In this document: positions 1-7,964 of the stretch, in pieces
Position numbering within the stretch: position 1 is the first letter of the stretch
Layout of the letters: each line of letters starts with the position of its first letter
NCBI GenBank assembly: GCA_034663685.1
Contig: JAXDJC010000069.1
Span: 1-32,327, forward strand
Reading direction: 5' to 3'
From: AC-37 sp034663685
GTDB lineage: Bacteria; Actinomycetota; Thermoleophilia; Solirubrobacterales; Thermoleophilaceae
Length of the DNA stretch: 32,327 nt
Notes under the pieces: generated by a model
The model's database searches: none
Seen by the model: the letters and a program-made list of their open reading frames with translations, nothing else
Told to the model about the DNA's origin: nothing
Translations under genes and position numbers: made by a program

Positions 1-66
1 GCCGCCGAGCGCCCGCTCGCGGCGTCCCGACCGCGTCGACAGGGAGCCCGCATCAAGTTCCTCCGC

Positions 67-297
67 ATGAAGCCCGGCCACGGAGAGGTCCTTCTCACCG
101 AGGGTGACCCGCGGCTGCGCGAGGACGAGGAGCGGCTCGTGGAGGAGTTCCGCCGCCAGCTCGACGAGGGGATGTGGGCCGCGGTGCCCACGGAAACGGG
201 CTCCGGCCGCCGCGAGGCCAGGCTCGTGCGCGCCTACGGCGACATCCCGGAGAGCGCCGACCGCGTCATCTTCTTCCCGCACGCCGCGGGCGGCTGA
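67..297 (+). CDS. Small hypothetical protein, possibly 5'-partial
   Basis: A 76-residue, mostly charged soluble protein with no signal peptide or membrane segment. It has an acidic helical first half and ends in a hydrophobic stretch (VIFFPHAAGG). The frame stays open to the left edge of the window, so the true start could lie upstream or at a non-ATG codon near position 52. ATG 67 is the first conventional start. It resembles short conserved actinobacterial hypotheticals, but I cannot name a family. It lies 19 bases upstream of the next gene and may be co-transcribed with it and ilvD. Function unknown. Confidence 0.6.
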   Translation: MKPGHGEVLLTEGDPRLREDEERLVEEFRRQLDEGMWAAVPTETGSGRREARLVRAYGDIPESADRVIFFPHAAGG

Positions 298-316
298 GTC
301 CGGGGCTGGAGCGACC

Positions 317-985
317 GTGACCCTCGCGCTGCTCGTGCTGGCGATCACAGCCACCGCGCTGGTCGTGCCCATCTTCGGCCGCTCCGCGCTGGCGCGGCGC
401 TCCCGGGCGCGCGACCGGGCGCAGGCGCGCGCCGAGCGCCGCGCCGTCCGCGACCCCGGCCGCGAGCGCCGCGCCGAGCAGCGCGCCCGCGAGCTGCTGC
501 GCTCGTGCGTGAACGACGAGGAGTGGGCGATGTACCGCGACCTCGGCTTCATACGGGTCCGCGGCACGCTCCGCTTCGAGGGCCCCGGCCGCGTGCTCCA
601 GCGCCGCCGCCGGCGCACCGACTATGCCGAGCGCCCGGACGAGCCGCCCCAGCAGCCGCAGGCGCCCGGCTACGCCTGCCTGATCTACCCGCACAAGCCG
701 ATCGTGGCCTACGTGCCCGAGTCCGCCCGCCTGCTCAGCGAGTACTGCGTGGAGTTCCCGGACCTCACGGCGGCGGTCGGCGCCAGCCGGCTGCCCGACT
801 CCGACGACGTTCTGGCCAAGTGGATGGCCCTCACAGGCGACGAGCGCCGCCTGATCGGCCGCGCGAACATGCACCTGCCCGGCCGCCAGGTCGATCCGAG
901 CCGCGTCCGCCGCGACATCTGGCGCCTCTCCGAGTGGGAGCGCCTGCGCGGTCAGGACGCCGCCGGCGCCAGGCGCAGCGCGTGA
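317..985 (+). CDS. Hypothetical protein with N-terminal membrane anchor
   Basis: A 222-residue protein. Residues 1-20 form one hydrophobic helix and are followed by a very Arg-rich stretch (about 21-60), so the bulk is probably cytoplasmic. The rest is a soluble domain containing the segment YACLIYPHKPIVAYVPES. I chose GTG 317 because a GGAG sits five bases before it and because the membrane segment starts there; the frame upstream runs over the preceding gene. The stop overlaps the ilvD GTG by four bases (GTGA), which implies translational coupling. Family not recognised. The Arg-rich tract could also bind RNA or anionic lipid, but nothing shows this directly. Confidence 0.65.
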   Translation: MTLALLVLAITATALVVPIFGRSALARRSRARDRAQARAERRAVRDPGRERRAEQRARELLRSCVNDEEWAMYRDLGFIRVRGTLRFEGPGRVLQRRRRRTDYAERPDEPPQQPQAPGYACLIYPHKPIVAYVPESARLLSEYCVEFPDLTAAVGASRLPDSDDVLAKWMALTGDERRLIGRANMHLPGRQVDPSRVRRDIWRLSEWERLRGQDAAGARRSA

Positions 986-2655
986 GCGAGCGCAGGCGAC
1001 TTCGAAGCCGAACGATCCTCGAGGGCCCCGACCGGGCCCCGGCCCGCGCGTACTACAAGGGCATCGGCTTCGACGACGAGGCGCTCAGCCGCCCGATCGT
1101 GGGCATCGCCAACACCTGGACCGAGACGATGCCGTGCAACTTCCACCTGCGCGGGCTGGCCGAGCGCGTCAAGGACGGCGTGCGCGCCGCGGGCGGCACC
1201 CCGATGGAGTTCAACACGATCTCGATCTCCGACGGCATCACGATGGGCACGCAGGGGATGAAGACCTCGCTGATCAGCCGTGAGGTGATCGCCGACTCGA
1301 TCGAGCTCGTGGCGCGCGGCCACATGTTCGACGCGGTCGTGGCCCTCTCCGGCTGCGACAAGACGATCCCCGGCTGCGTGATGGCGCTCGCCCGCCTCGA
1401 CGTGCCGAGCGTGATGCTCTACGGCGGCTCGATCGCGCCCGGGCGCTTCCGCGGCAAGGACGTGACGATCCAGGACGTGTTCGAGGCGGTCGGCAGCCAC
1501 GCGGCCGGCGACATGAGCGACGAGGACCTCGCCGAGCTCGAGTCGGTCGCCTCGCCGGGCGCCGGCGCCTGCGGCGGCCAGTACACCGCCAACACGATGG
1601 CCACCGCGTTCGAGATGCTCGGCATCTCCGCCATGGGTACGTCGATGGTCCCGGCCGAGGAGGGGAAGAAGGGCCAGGTGGCCGAGGACGTGGGCCGGCT
1701 CGTGATGAGGCTGCTGGAGGACGACGTGCGCCCGAGCACGATCATCACGCCCGACTCGCTCGAGAACGCGATCGCCTGCGTGGCGGCCACGGGCGGCTCG
1801 ACCAACGCCGTGCTCCACCTGATGGCGCTGGCCAGGGACGCCGGCGTGGAGCTCGCCATCGACGACTTCGACCGCGTGAGCGAGCGCACGCCCCTGCTCG
1901 CCGACCTCAAGCCGAGCGGCCGCTTCGTGGCCACCGACCTCTGGCGAGCCGGCGGCGTGGGCCTCGTGGCCAAGCGCCTGCTGGACGCCGGGCTCCTCCA
2001 CGCGGACGCCCCCACGGTCAGCGGGCGCACCATCGGCGAGGAGGCCGCCGCGGCCACCGAGGAGGAGGGCCAGGAGGTCATACGCGCGCTGGACGACCCG
2101 CTGAAGCCCACCGGCGGCCTGGCGATCCTGCGCGGCAACCTCGCGCCGGACGGCTGCGTGGTCAAGGTCTCCGGCTCCACCCGCACGAGCCACAGCGGCC
2201 CCGCGCGCGTGTTCGAGTGCGAGGAGGACGCGTTCGCCGCGGTCAAGGCGCAGGAGATCACCGACGGCGACGTGGTGGTGATCCGCAACGAGGGCCCGGC
2301 GGGCGGCCCCGGGATGCGCGAGATGCTCGGCGTCACGGCCGCGCTGATGGGGGAGGGGCTGGGTGAGACCGTGGCGCTCCTCACCGACGGCCGCTTCTCG
2401 GGCGCCACCCGCGGGCTGATGGCGGGCCATGTGGCCCCCGAGGCGGTGCGCGGCGGGCCTATCGCCGCGGTCCGCGACGGCGACAAGGTGACCTTCGACG
2501 TGGAGGCCCGCCGCCTCGACGTGGACCTCACGGACGGCGAGATCCGCGAGCGCGTGGAGGCCTACGAGCCGCCGCCGAGCAATCTCAACGGTGGCGTGCT
2601 CGGCAAGTACGCGCGCCACGTGGGCTCGGCGGCCGAGGGCGCGCTCACGTCCTAA
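982..2655 (+). CDS. ilvD: Dihydroxy-acid dehydratase
   Basis: IlvD dehydrates 2,3-dihydroxyisovalerate and 2,3-dihydroxy-3-methylvalerate to the 2-oxo acids that precede valine and isoleucine; it is cytoplasmic. The 557-residue length is normal for the family. The three conserved iron-sulfur cysteines are visible: C52 in the MPCNFHL segment, C125 in CDKTIPGC and C197 in GACGGQYTANTM. The GGSTNAVLHL motif and the C-terminal GRFSGATRG segment are also intact. GTG 982 overlaps the upstream stop and gives the family's usual N-terminus. No other ilv gene is adjacent, so this copy is outside an ilv operon. The 3' end overlaps the convergent hydrolase gene by 11 bases. Confidence 0.97.
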   Translation: MSERRRLRSRTILEGPDRAPARAYYKGIGFDDEALSRPIVGIANTWTETMPCNFHLRGLAERVKDGVRAAGGTPMEFNTISISDGITMGTQGMKTSLISREVIADSIELVARGHMFDAVVALSGCDKTIPGCVMALARLDVPSVMLYGGSIAPGRFRGKDVTIQDVFEAVGSHAAGDMSDEDLAELESVASPGAGACGGQYTANTMATAFEMLGISAMGTSMVPAEEGKKGQVAEDVGRLVMRLLEDDVRPSTIITPDSLENAIACVAATGGSTNAVLHLMALARDAGVELAIDDFDRVSERTPLLADLKPSGRFVATDLWRAGGVGLVAKRLLDAGLLHADAPTVSGRTIGEEAAAATEEEGQEVIRALDDPLKPTGGLAILRGNLAPDGCVVKVSGSTRTSHSGPARVFECEEDAFAAVKAQEITDGDVVVIRNEGPAGGPGMREMLGVTAALMGEGLGETVALLTDGRFSGATRGLMAGHVAPEAVRGGPIAAVRDGDKVTFDVEARRLDVDLTDGEIRERVEAYEPPPSNLNGGVLGKYARHVGSAAEGALTS

Positions 2656-3652
2656 CGGGGTCAGACCCCTTGAGGGCGGTCGCCGCCTCCTGCTCGATCC
2701 CCTGCCGGGGCGCCGGCCCATCGAGGAACTCGAGCACCCGGTCGTTGAACGTGCGCGGGCGCTCCACCATGGGGAGGTGGCCGGTGTCATCCAGCATCAG
2801 CACGGGCTGGGTGCCCGGTATCAGCCGCTCGTACTCGTAGGCGTCGTCCTTGGGCACGATCGCGTCCTTCGCTCCCCAGACGATCAGCGTCGGGCAGCGG
2901 ACGTCCGGCAGGCGGTCGCGGAAGTCGTATTCGAGGATCGCGCGCAGGGTGGGCATGAACGCCTCGCGCCCGGCGCCCCGGCTGATCTCGAACAGGATGT
3001 CGGCGGAGACCCGGCTCGGGTGGCGCACGAGCAGGGAGAAGATCAGGTGCCGCAGCCGCGGGCGCAGGATCGCCATCCGTACCTCGGCGGCGCTGCGCGT
3101 GCCGCCCATCGACATCGCGCGGCCCCACGCGAGCACGGGCTCCCGGCGCAGCTCGCTGGTGGTGATCCCGGCCGAGGAGCACAGCACGAGGCGCTCGACC
3201 CGCTCGGGGAACTGGATCGCCGTCTCGGCCGCGATGAAGCCGCCCATCGAGTTGCCGATCAGCGCGATCTCGCCCAGGTCGAGGTGGTCGCAGAGCGCGT
3301 CCACGGCGCGGCCGAGCCCGGACATCGTCGGCGCATCCGCCGTGTCCTCCGACTCGCCGAAGCCGGGCAGGTCGAGCGCGATCACGCGCCGCTCCTGCGC
3401 GAAGCGCGGGATGTTCTCGAGCCAGTTCTGCCAGTTGCCGGCGATTCCGTGCACGAGGACGGCCGGCGGCCCGTCGCCCGACCCGATGTCCACGTAGTTC
3501 ACGCGCCGCCCGTCGATCTGGGTCTGGCGCAGGTGCTCGCCCCAGTCGATCGTGGTCCAGTCGGGCCGGTCGCGCACGCCGTAGTCGTCGCCGGCATGGC
3601 GCGCCTGCGAGGGCGTCGCCGGGACCATGATCCTGGGCAGCTTTCCGGCCAT
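2645..3652 (-). CDS. Alpha/beta hydrolase
   Basis: A 335-residue alpha/beta-hydrolase-fold protein. The oxyanion HG motif is at residues 69-70, the nucleophile elbow GNSMGG has S135, the acid is D263 in WGAKD, and the base is H292 in DTGHLP, so the triad is complete. A cap region lies at about 165-235. No signal peptide is seen. The family covers esterases, C-C bond hydrolases and haloalkane dehalogenases, and the substrate cannot be read from sequence. ATG 3652 lies eight bases downstream of a reverse-strand TACCGT box, suggesting a leaderless start; ATG 3628 is an alternative. It is convergent with ilvD and divergent from the HAD gene. Confidence 0.9.
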   Translation of the reverse strand: MAGKLPRIMVPATPSQARHAGDDYGVRDRPDWTTIDWGEHLRQTQIDGRRVNYVDIGSGDGPPAVLVHGIAGNWQNWLENIPRFAQERRVIALDLPGFGESEDTADAPTMSGLGRAVDALCDHLDLGEIALIGNSMGGFIAAETAIQFPERVERLVLCSSAGITTSELRREPVLAWGRAMSMGGTRSAAEVRMAILRPRLRHLIFSLLVRHPSRVSADILFEISRGAGREAFMPTLRAILEYDFRDRLPDVRCPTLIVWGAKDAIVPKDDAYEYERLIPGTQPVLMLDDTGHLPMVERPRTFNDRVLEFLDGPAPRQGIEQEAATALKGSDPVRT

Positions 3653-3674
3653 CGAGCTCTACGGTACCCGGGCC
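3653..3674. promoter_or_regulatory. Overlapping divergent -10 boxes (bidirectional leaderless promoter)
   Basis: The 22 bases between the two divergent starts contain TACGGT on the plus strand (3660-3665), nine bases before GTG 3675. They also contain TACCGT on the minus strand (3666-3661), eight bases before ATG 3652. The boxes share five bases, so one symmetric element could serve both genes, with polymerase choosing one direction at a time. Seen in sequence; activity is inferred. Confidence 0.45.
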
Positions 3675-4232
3675 GTGGCCCGGATAGCCCTCGACATCGA
3701 CTCCACCCTTCACCACTACTGGGAGCTGCTCGACTCGATCGCGCGTGAGCGCTTCGGCGTGGAGCTCCCCTACGGCGAGCAGCGCGACTGGGGGATCACG
3801 GCGCTCGAGCGCGGCGAGCTGATCGCCGCCATCGAGGAGACCCACAGCGACGAGAACATCGTGGGTGCCGAGCCGTACCCCGGCGCCGTGGAGGTCGTCA
3901 CGCGCTGGCACGGCGCGGGCCACTGGATCCACGTGACGAGCCACCGCGCGGTGGCCACCCGCGAGGCGACCGAGCGCTGGCTCGAGCGGATCGAGATGCC
4001 CTATGACGACCTGCACTGCTCCTACGACAAGATCACGCGCTGCGTGGAGCTGGCGATCGACGTGCTCGTGGACGACAGCCCGGTGAACCTCACCGCCGCG
4101 AGCGACGCCGGCATCGTGGCTGCCACGATCGTGCACCCGTGGAACGAGCGGCTGGTGGAATCGGGTGCGGCGATCGGGGGGCGCGACTGGCCCGAGCTCG
4201 AGCGCAGGCTGGCGCCGGTCCTCGGCGCGTGA
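3675..4232 (+). CDS. HAD-superfamily phosphatase, 5'-nucleotidase-like
   Basis: A 185-residue cytoplasmic HAD hydrolase. Motif I is DIDST with D7 (nucleophile) and D9 (acid/base). Motif II is T88 in HVTSH, K119 supplies motif III, and motif IV is D133-D134 in VDDSP. The size, the small helical cap (about 15-75) and the motif spacing resemble the 5'(3')-deoxyribonucleotidase-like branch, but the substrate is uncertain. GTG 3675 is preferred over ATG 3627 because it puts motif I at the N-terminus, where HAD proteins have it, and avoids overlap with the divergent hydrolase. The stop overlaps the next gene's GTG by four bases. Confidence 0.85.
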   Translation: MARIALDIDSTLHHYWELLDSIARERFGVELPYGEQRDWGITALERGELIAAIEETHSDENIVGAEPYPGAVEVVTRWHGAGHWIHVTSHRAVATREATERWLERIEMPYDDLHCSYDKITRCVELAIDVLVDDSPVNLTAASDAGIVAATIVHPWNERLVESGAAIGGRDWPELERRLAPVLGA

Positions 4233-5068
4233 CTACCCTGGAAACCGTGCTCCGCATCGCAGTCCTCGTGATCGCCGTGCTCGCCGTCGCCGCTCCGGCC
4301 GCCGTGGCGGCGCCGTACAGCACGCTCTCCGGCCCCGAGCGCGCCAGCGCCCGCTTCGTGGTCGGCTACGAGGGCTCGGGCTCGTACAGGACGACGTTCC
4401 ACGGCGAGCCGCCCAACGATGGCGGCCCCGACGACACCAATGACGCCCACGACACGAGCGCCCAGGCCTGGAAGCTCGGGTTCCGGCACGGCATCACCTT
4501 CCCGACCTGCGCCCAGCCCGACTTCGGCGGGCCCGACCCGTGCGCGCAGATCACCGGCCTCGACGGCGCCCGGGGCGCGACCAGCATGGACGGCGTTGTC
4601 AACCACAAGCACGTCGACGGCCCGTACCGGCAGCTCGACCGGACGGTCAGGTGCCGCCTCCACAGGGCCACGTCCGCGCGCACCAAGGTCCGGGCCGTCG
4701 TGGGCGTGCGCTACCTGCCGGGCTCGCAGAGCTTCGGCGTGACTGCCCACAACCCCCTCACCACCGCGATCGAGAACTTCGCGACTCAGTGCCAGAACCA
4801 GGGCGACAGCATCGACCGCATCCTTGACTTCTACGCCATGCCGGGGTTCAGCTTCGCGGACGGATACGGTCCGGACCGCTGGTTCACCTCGGCCGAGGTG
4901 GTCATCCCGGCCGCCGTCTTCCACCGCTCGAAGAAGATCAGGATCCCCCTCGCCGAGACTCCTGCGGGCCGGTCGCCGAAGGGCTGTGCAGTGCAGAACC
5001 CGTCGTACGAGCGCTGCCGCACGGGCGGCCGCTGGAGCGGCGTCCTCACCCTGACGGCGCGCGGCTGA
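4229..5068 (+). CDS. Secreted hypothetical protein
   Basis: A 279-residue protein with a signal peptide (hydrophobic core about residues 8-22, likely cleavage after AVAA). The exported part has no further membrane helix and about six cysteines, consistent with disulfides outside the cell. It is rich in Gly, Asp, Pro and Thr. No enzyme motif is visible and I do not recognise the family. GTG 4229 overlaps the HAD stop (GTGA) and starts directly before the signal peptide. It overlaps the next secreted protein by one base, so the two are probably made together. Confidence 0.75.
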   Translation: MTTLETVLRIAVLVIAVLAVAAPAAVAAPYSTLSGPERASARFVVGYEGSGSYRTTFHGEPPNDGGPDDTNDAHDTSAQAWKLGFRHGITFPTCAQPDFGGPDPCAQITGLDGARGATSMDGVVNHKHVDGPYRQLDRTVRCRLHRATSARTKVRAVVGVRYLPGSQSFGVTAHNPLTTAIENFATQCQNQGDSIDRILDFYAMPGFSFADGYGPDRWFTSAEVVIPAAVFHRSKKIRIPLAETPAGRSPKGCAVQNPSYERCRTGGRWSGVLTLTARG

Positions 5069-5496
5069 TGCGGCTGCGGTCCCAAATCGCCATCTTGCTC
5101 GCCCTGGCGCTGCCGGTGGCCTCCGCCGTGGCGGCGGCGCCGGCGGTCAGGGCGCCGAAATCCGGCAGCCAGTACGCCGGCTCGCCCGGGGACGTTCTAC
5201 TGAGCGTGAGCGGCAGGTCCCTCGAGCTCATGGCGTTCAGCTTCCCGTGCGGCACCGCGTCCGGAAGGACCAGCCTGAATGACTTCCCGCTCAAGCGGAC
5301 CAGCGCCGGCTACCGGTTCAACGCCGACGCGCACGGCAGCATCACCTACAGCGACGGTTATCCCGACGAGAACGGCGAGGTCCACATGAGCGGCAGGTTC
5401 GCGCTGAACGCCAAGACGGTGCGCGGGCACCTCCGCGTCAAGTCCAAGCGCTGCGGGGACACAGGGAACCTGCGCTGGCGCGCCGCTGTCCGTTGA
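5068..5496 (+). CDS. Small secreted hypothetical protein
   Basis: A 142-residue protein with a clear signal peptide (MRLRSQ, then a hydrophobic core, cleavage near AVAAAPA). The mature part is about 118 residues, looks beta-rich with alternating polar and hydrophobic residues, and has two cysteines that could form one disulfide. The segment GSITYSDGYPDENGEVHMSG followed by RFALNAKTVRG suggests a compact beta-barrel or sandwich. No catalytic motif is seen. The start is coupled to the preceding secreted gene through TGATG. Function unknown. Confidence 0.75.
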   Translation: MRLRSQIAILLALALPVASAVAAAPAVRAPKSGSQYAGSPGDVLLSVSGRSLELMAFSFPCGTASGRTSLNDFPLKRTSAGYRFNADAHGSITYSDGYPDENGEVHMSGRFALNAKTVRGHLRVKSKRCGDTGNLRWRAAVR

Positions 5497-5504
5497 GCCC
5501 GCGG

Positions 5505-5517
5505 GCTTGACACAATC
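5505..5517 (+). promoter_or_regulatory. Promoter-like element GCTTGACACAATC
   Basis: The CACAAT part (5511-5516) lies seven bases before ATG 5524, the spacing of a -10 box for a leaderless transcript. The identical 13-mer occurs before ATG 11197. The embedded TTGACA is not placed as a -35 for this start. Confidence 0.4.
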
Positions 5518-5523
5518 GGACCG

Positions 5524-6429
5524 ATGCCCGACCGCACCAGCCTTCGCGCACCCGAACCCGAGGTCCAGGACCTTGCGCCCGACCGGCCGGGCGCGCTGGC
5601 GCGGCGCCAGGACGAGATGCGCTCGCACCTGCCGGGGGTCGAGCCCGAGCGCCAGCTCAACGACTGGGGCCGCTCCGAGCGCGTGGAGGGACTGCTCGAC
5701 CGCACGCTCGTGGACTTCCTCTACCACCAGTGGTTCCGCGTGGAGGTCGAGGGCGTGGAGAACGTGCCGGCCACCGGCGGCGCGCTGCTCGTGTCGAACC
5801 ACTCCGGCGCGCTGCCGCCCGACGCGTCGATGATCGCCAAGTCGATCAAGGAGGAGCACCCGCACCCGCGCCCTCTCAACCTCACCGTCGAGCACTTCTT
5901 CAAGGGCTTCCCGGGCTTCAGCATGCTGGTGCCGAAGATCGGCGGCGTGGCGGCGCACCCCGCCAACGTGCAGCGCCTGCTCTTCGACGAGCAGCAGCTC
6001 GTGCTCGTGTTCCCCGAGGGCCGCAAGGGGACGGAGAAGCTCTACAAGGACCGCTACCGCCTGCGCCGCTTCGGCCGCGGCGGCTTCGTGGAGGCCGCCA
6101 TGCGCGCGCGGGTCCCGATCGTGCCGGTCTGCGTGGTCGGCGCCGAGGAGGCCGCACCGATCTTCGCCCACCTCAACCCGCTCGCCAAGCTCACCGGGCT
6201 CACCTACTTCCCGATCACGCCCACCTTCCCGCACTTCGGCCTGCTGGGGATGCTCGGCTACCTCCCGGCCAAGTTCCGGATCCGCTTCCTCCCGCCGATC
6301 CGATTCGACGAGGAGGGCCTCGACAGCGACAAGTCGCTCGTGCAGAGCGTGGCCCAGGACGTGCGGGCGCGGATCCAGGAGAACCTCTTCGAGATGCTCG
6401 GCAAGCGTCAGTCCGTCTGGTTCGGGTAA
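5524..6429 (+). CDS. Lysophospholipid acyltransferase family protein (PlsC-like)
   Basis: A 301-residue acyltransferase. The catalytic block NHSGALPPD (H93, D100) and the substrate-binding block FPEG at 163-166 are present. The H-to-D spacing is longer than the classic HX4D, as in DGAT-like relatives. It likely transfers an acyl chain from acyl-CoA or acyl-ACP to a lysophospholipid, diacylglycerol or glycolipid at the inner membrane face. The N-terminal 60 residues are charged and soluble. It is followed after nine bases by an SDR gene. From memory, a similar acyltransferase/GalE-like pair occurs in mycobacteria (Rv0502/Rv0501), so the pairing looks conserved across actinobacteria. The exact lipid substrate is unknown. 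Confidence 0.88.
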   Translation: MPDRTSLRAPEPEVQDLAPDRPGALARRQDEMRSHLPGVEPERQLNDWGRSERVEGLLDRTLVDFLYHQWFRVEVEGVENVPATGGALLVSNHSGALPPDASMIAKSIKEEHPHPRPLNLTVEHFFKGFPGFSMLVPKIGGVAAHPANVQRLLFDEQQLVLVFPEGRKGTEKLYKDRYRLRRFGRGGFVEAAMRARVPIVPVCVVGAEEAAPIFAHLNPLAKLTGLTYFPITPTFPHFGLLGMLGYLPAKFRIRFLPPIRFDEEGLDSDKSLVQSVAQDVRARIQENLFEMLGKRQSVWFG

Positions 6430-6438
6430 GGGCCGACG

Positions 6439-7881
6439 GTGAGCAAGCGACGCGTACTCATCACGGGGCTCTCCACGTTCTGGGGCGGCAAGCTCGCGCA
6501 GGCCCTCGAGCAGGACGAGCAGTACGAGGCGATCATCGGGGTGGACGACAAGGACCCGACGCGCGAGCTCGAGCGCACCGAGTTCGTGCGCGTGGGCAAC
6601 CAGCACGCGCTGCTGAGGCGGATCGTGGAGGCGGCCGAGATCGACACGGTCGTGGACAGCCGCCTGGTGGTGGACTCGAGCCAGACCTCCTCGCGCAAGG
6701 CCCACGAGAACAACGTGATCGGCACGATGAACATCCTCGCCGCGTGCAGCCACTCGACGGTGCGCCGCTTCGTGTTCAAGTCCTCGGCCCACTTCTACGG
6801 CACCGAGCAGGACGACCCGGCCTTCTTCACCGAGTCGATGGGCAGGCCGCACCCGCCGCGCACGCCGATCGAGCGCGACATCCTCGAGGCCGAGGCGAGC
6901 GTGCGCGACTTCGCCGAGAAGAACCCGCACGTGGCCACCACGATCATGCGGATGTCGAACGTGCTCGGCCCGGGCGTCAAGACCTCGCACACGCGGTTCT
7001 TCTCGCTGCCGGCCGTTCCCACCATCTTCGGCTTCGACCCGCGCTACCAGTTCGTGCACGAGGACGACGTGGTGGAGGCGGCCGCCCACTGCCTGCGCAA
7101 CGACTGCGCGGGGATCTACAACGTGGCCGGCGACGGGGTGCTCGCGCTCACCGAGGTGGCCTCGCTGCTCGGCAAGCCGTTCGCGCCGGTCCTGATGCCG
7201 TTCGGCACGGCGCTGTCGGCCACCGCGCTGCGCCGCCTCGGCGTGCGCATCCCGCCCGAGATGCTCGGCCAGCTGCGCTTCGGCCGCGGCCTCGACAACC
7301 GCAAGCTCAAGGCAACCGGGTTCGCGTACCGCTACACCTCGCGGGAGAGCGTGCTCGCGTTCGCCGAGCACCTGCGACTGACCCGCGTAACGCGCGGCAC
7401 GAACGAGCCCTACCGGTACGAGCGCGAGGTGGAGGACTTCCTGCGCTGGAGCCCGCACGTGCGCAACCCGGCCTTCCGCCAGGAGCACCGGCTGAGCCCG
7501 GCCGAGATGCTCGAGCTGCGGCGCCTGCACTCGGGCTACGCCGCGCGCACGGGCGCGCCGGGCACCGACTCGCCGGCCCGCCAGGCGCAGACGATGGCGC
7601 ACGCCGCGAGGGCGCTGGAGCACGCCGACGCCAGCTCCGCCGAGTCCGGCAACGGGGGCTCGCACCCTGCCCCGGAGGCAGCGTCAGCACCCGCGCCCGA
7701 GGCGCCGATCGAGCACTACGACGACCTCGGCCCGGAGGAGATCGTCGGCCTGATCGACTCGCTCGAGACGGGCGACCTGCTCGCGCTGCGCGACCACGAG
7801 CGCGGGGGCCAGGGGCGCCCGCGGGTGCTGGCCGCGATCGACGGCGTGCTGGTCCGGCGGGAGACGCCGCAGGGCGGATAG
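6439..7881 (+). CDS. Atypical extended SDR (NAD-dependent epimerase/dehydratase family) with C-terminal extension
   Basis: A 480-residue protein. Residues 1-310 form a Rossmann domain with an N-terminal glycine motif (GLSTFWGG, 10-17) and a SSAHFYG segment matching the catalytic-Ser strand. The usual YxxxK is absent: the region reads PRTPIERDILEAE. Classical epimerase or dehydrogenase chemistry is therefore doubtful. Residues about 360-435 are low-complexity Ala/Pro-rich. The last 45 residues form a helical motif (EEIVGLIDSLETGDLLAL, then DHERGG and RPRVLAAI) like one I recall at the tails of other actinobacterial proteins. The GTG start lies nine bases after the acyltransferase stop, so it is co-transcribed and probably works with that enzyme. 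Confidence 0.85.
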   Translation: MSKRRVLITGLSTFWGGKLAQALEQDEQYEAIIGVDDKDPTRELERTEFVRVGNQHALLRRIVEAAEIDTVVDSRLVVDSSQTSSRKAHENNVIGTMNILAACSHSTVRRFVFKSSAHFYGTEQDDPAFFTESMGRPHPPRTPIERDILEAEASVRDFAEKNPHVATTIMRMSNVLGPGVKTSHTRFFSLPAVPTIFGFDPRYQFVHEDDVVEAAAHCLRNDCAGIYNVAGDGVLALTEVASLLGKPFAPVLMPFGTALSATALRRLGVRIPPEMLGQLRFGRGLDNRKLKATGFAYRYTSRESVLAFAEHLRLTRVTRGTNEPYRYEREVEDFLRWSPHVRNPAFRQEHRLSPAEMLELRRLHSGYAARTGAPGTDSPARQAQTMAHAARALEHADASSAESGNGGSHPAPEAASAPAPEAPIEHYDDLGPEEIVGLIDSLETGDLLALRDHERGGQGRPRVLAAIDGVLVRRETPQGG

Positions 7882-7946
7882 CGTGCAAGAACGCCGTCAT
7901 TTGGCGTCAAAGCCCCGCATCTAGCGGAAAAACTCGCGCTTCGGCC

Positions 7947-7952
7947 TAGACT
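7947..7952 (+). promoter_or_regulatory. Candidate -10 box TAGACT for the L,D-transpeptidase
   Basis: TAGACT sits 12 bases before ATG 7965 and only three before GTG 7956. A transcript starting 6-8 bases after the box would begin past the GTG, which favours ATG 7965 as the start. No good -35 was seen. The preceding 65 bases (7882-7946) hold only a weak ACGCC/GGCGT inverted repeat. Confidence 0.45.
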
Positions 7953-7964
7953 GGCGTGCTCGCG

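Noticed and set aside
104..316. Upstream extension of the membrane-anchored hypothetical (start at 104)
   Set aside because: The extension is the out-of-frame reading of the preceding gene and is Arg/Ser/Ala-rich; GTG 317 has a ribosome site and begins at the membrane segment.
952..2790. 612-residue open frame on the minus strand across ilvD
   Set aside because: It is a shadow of ilvD caused by high GC content; its His/Arg/Ala/Gly composition has no family features, while the plus strand encodes all IlvD motifs.
5507..5512. TTGACA as a -35 box
   Set aside because: No -10 lies 16-18 bases downstream before the start codon; the overlapping CACAAT fits a leaderless -10 better.
5197..7665. 822-residue minus-strand open frame
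   Set aside because: Antisense shadow of the acyltransferase and SDR genes, with repetitive His/Arg/Glu/Val composition and no recognisable domain.
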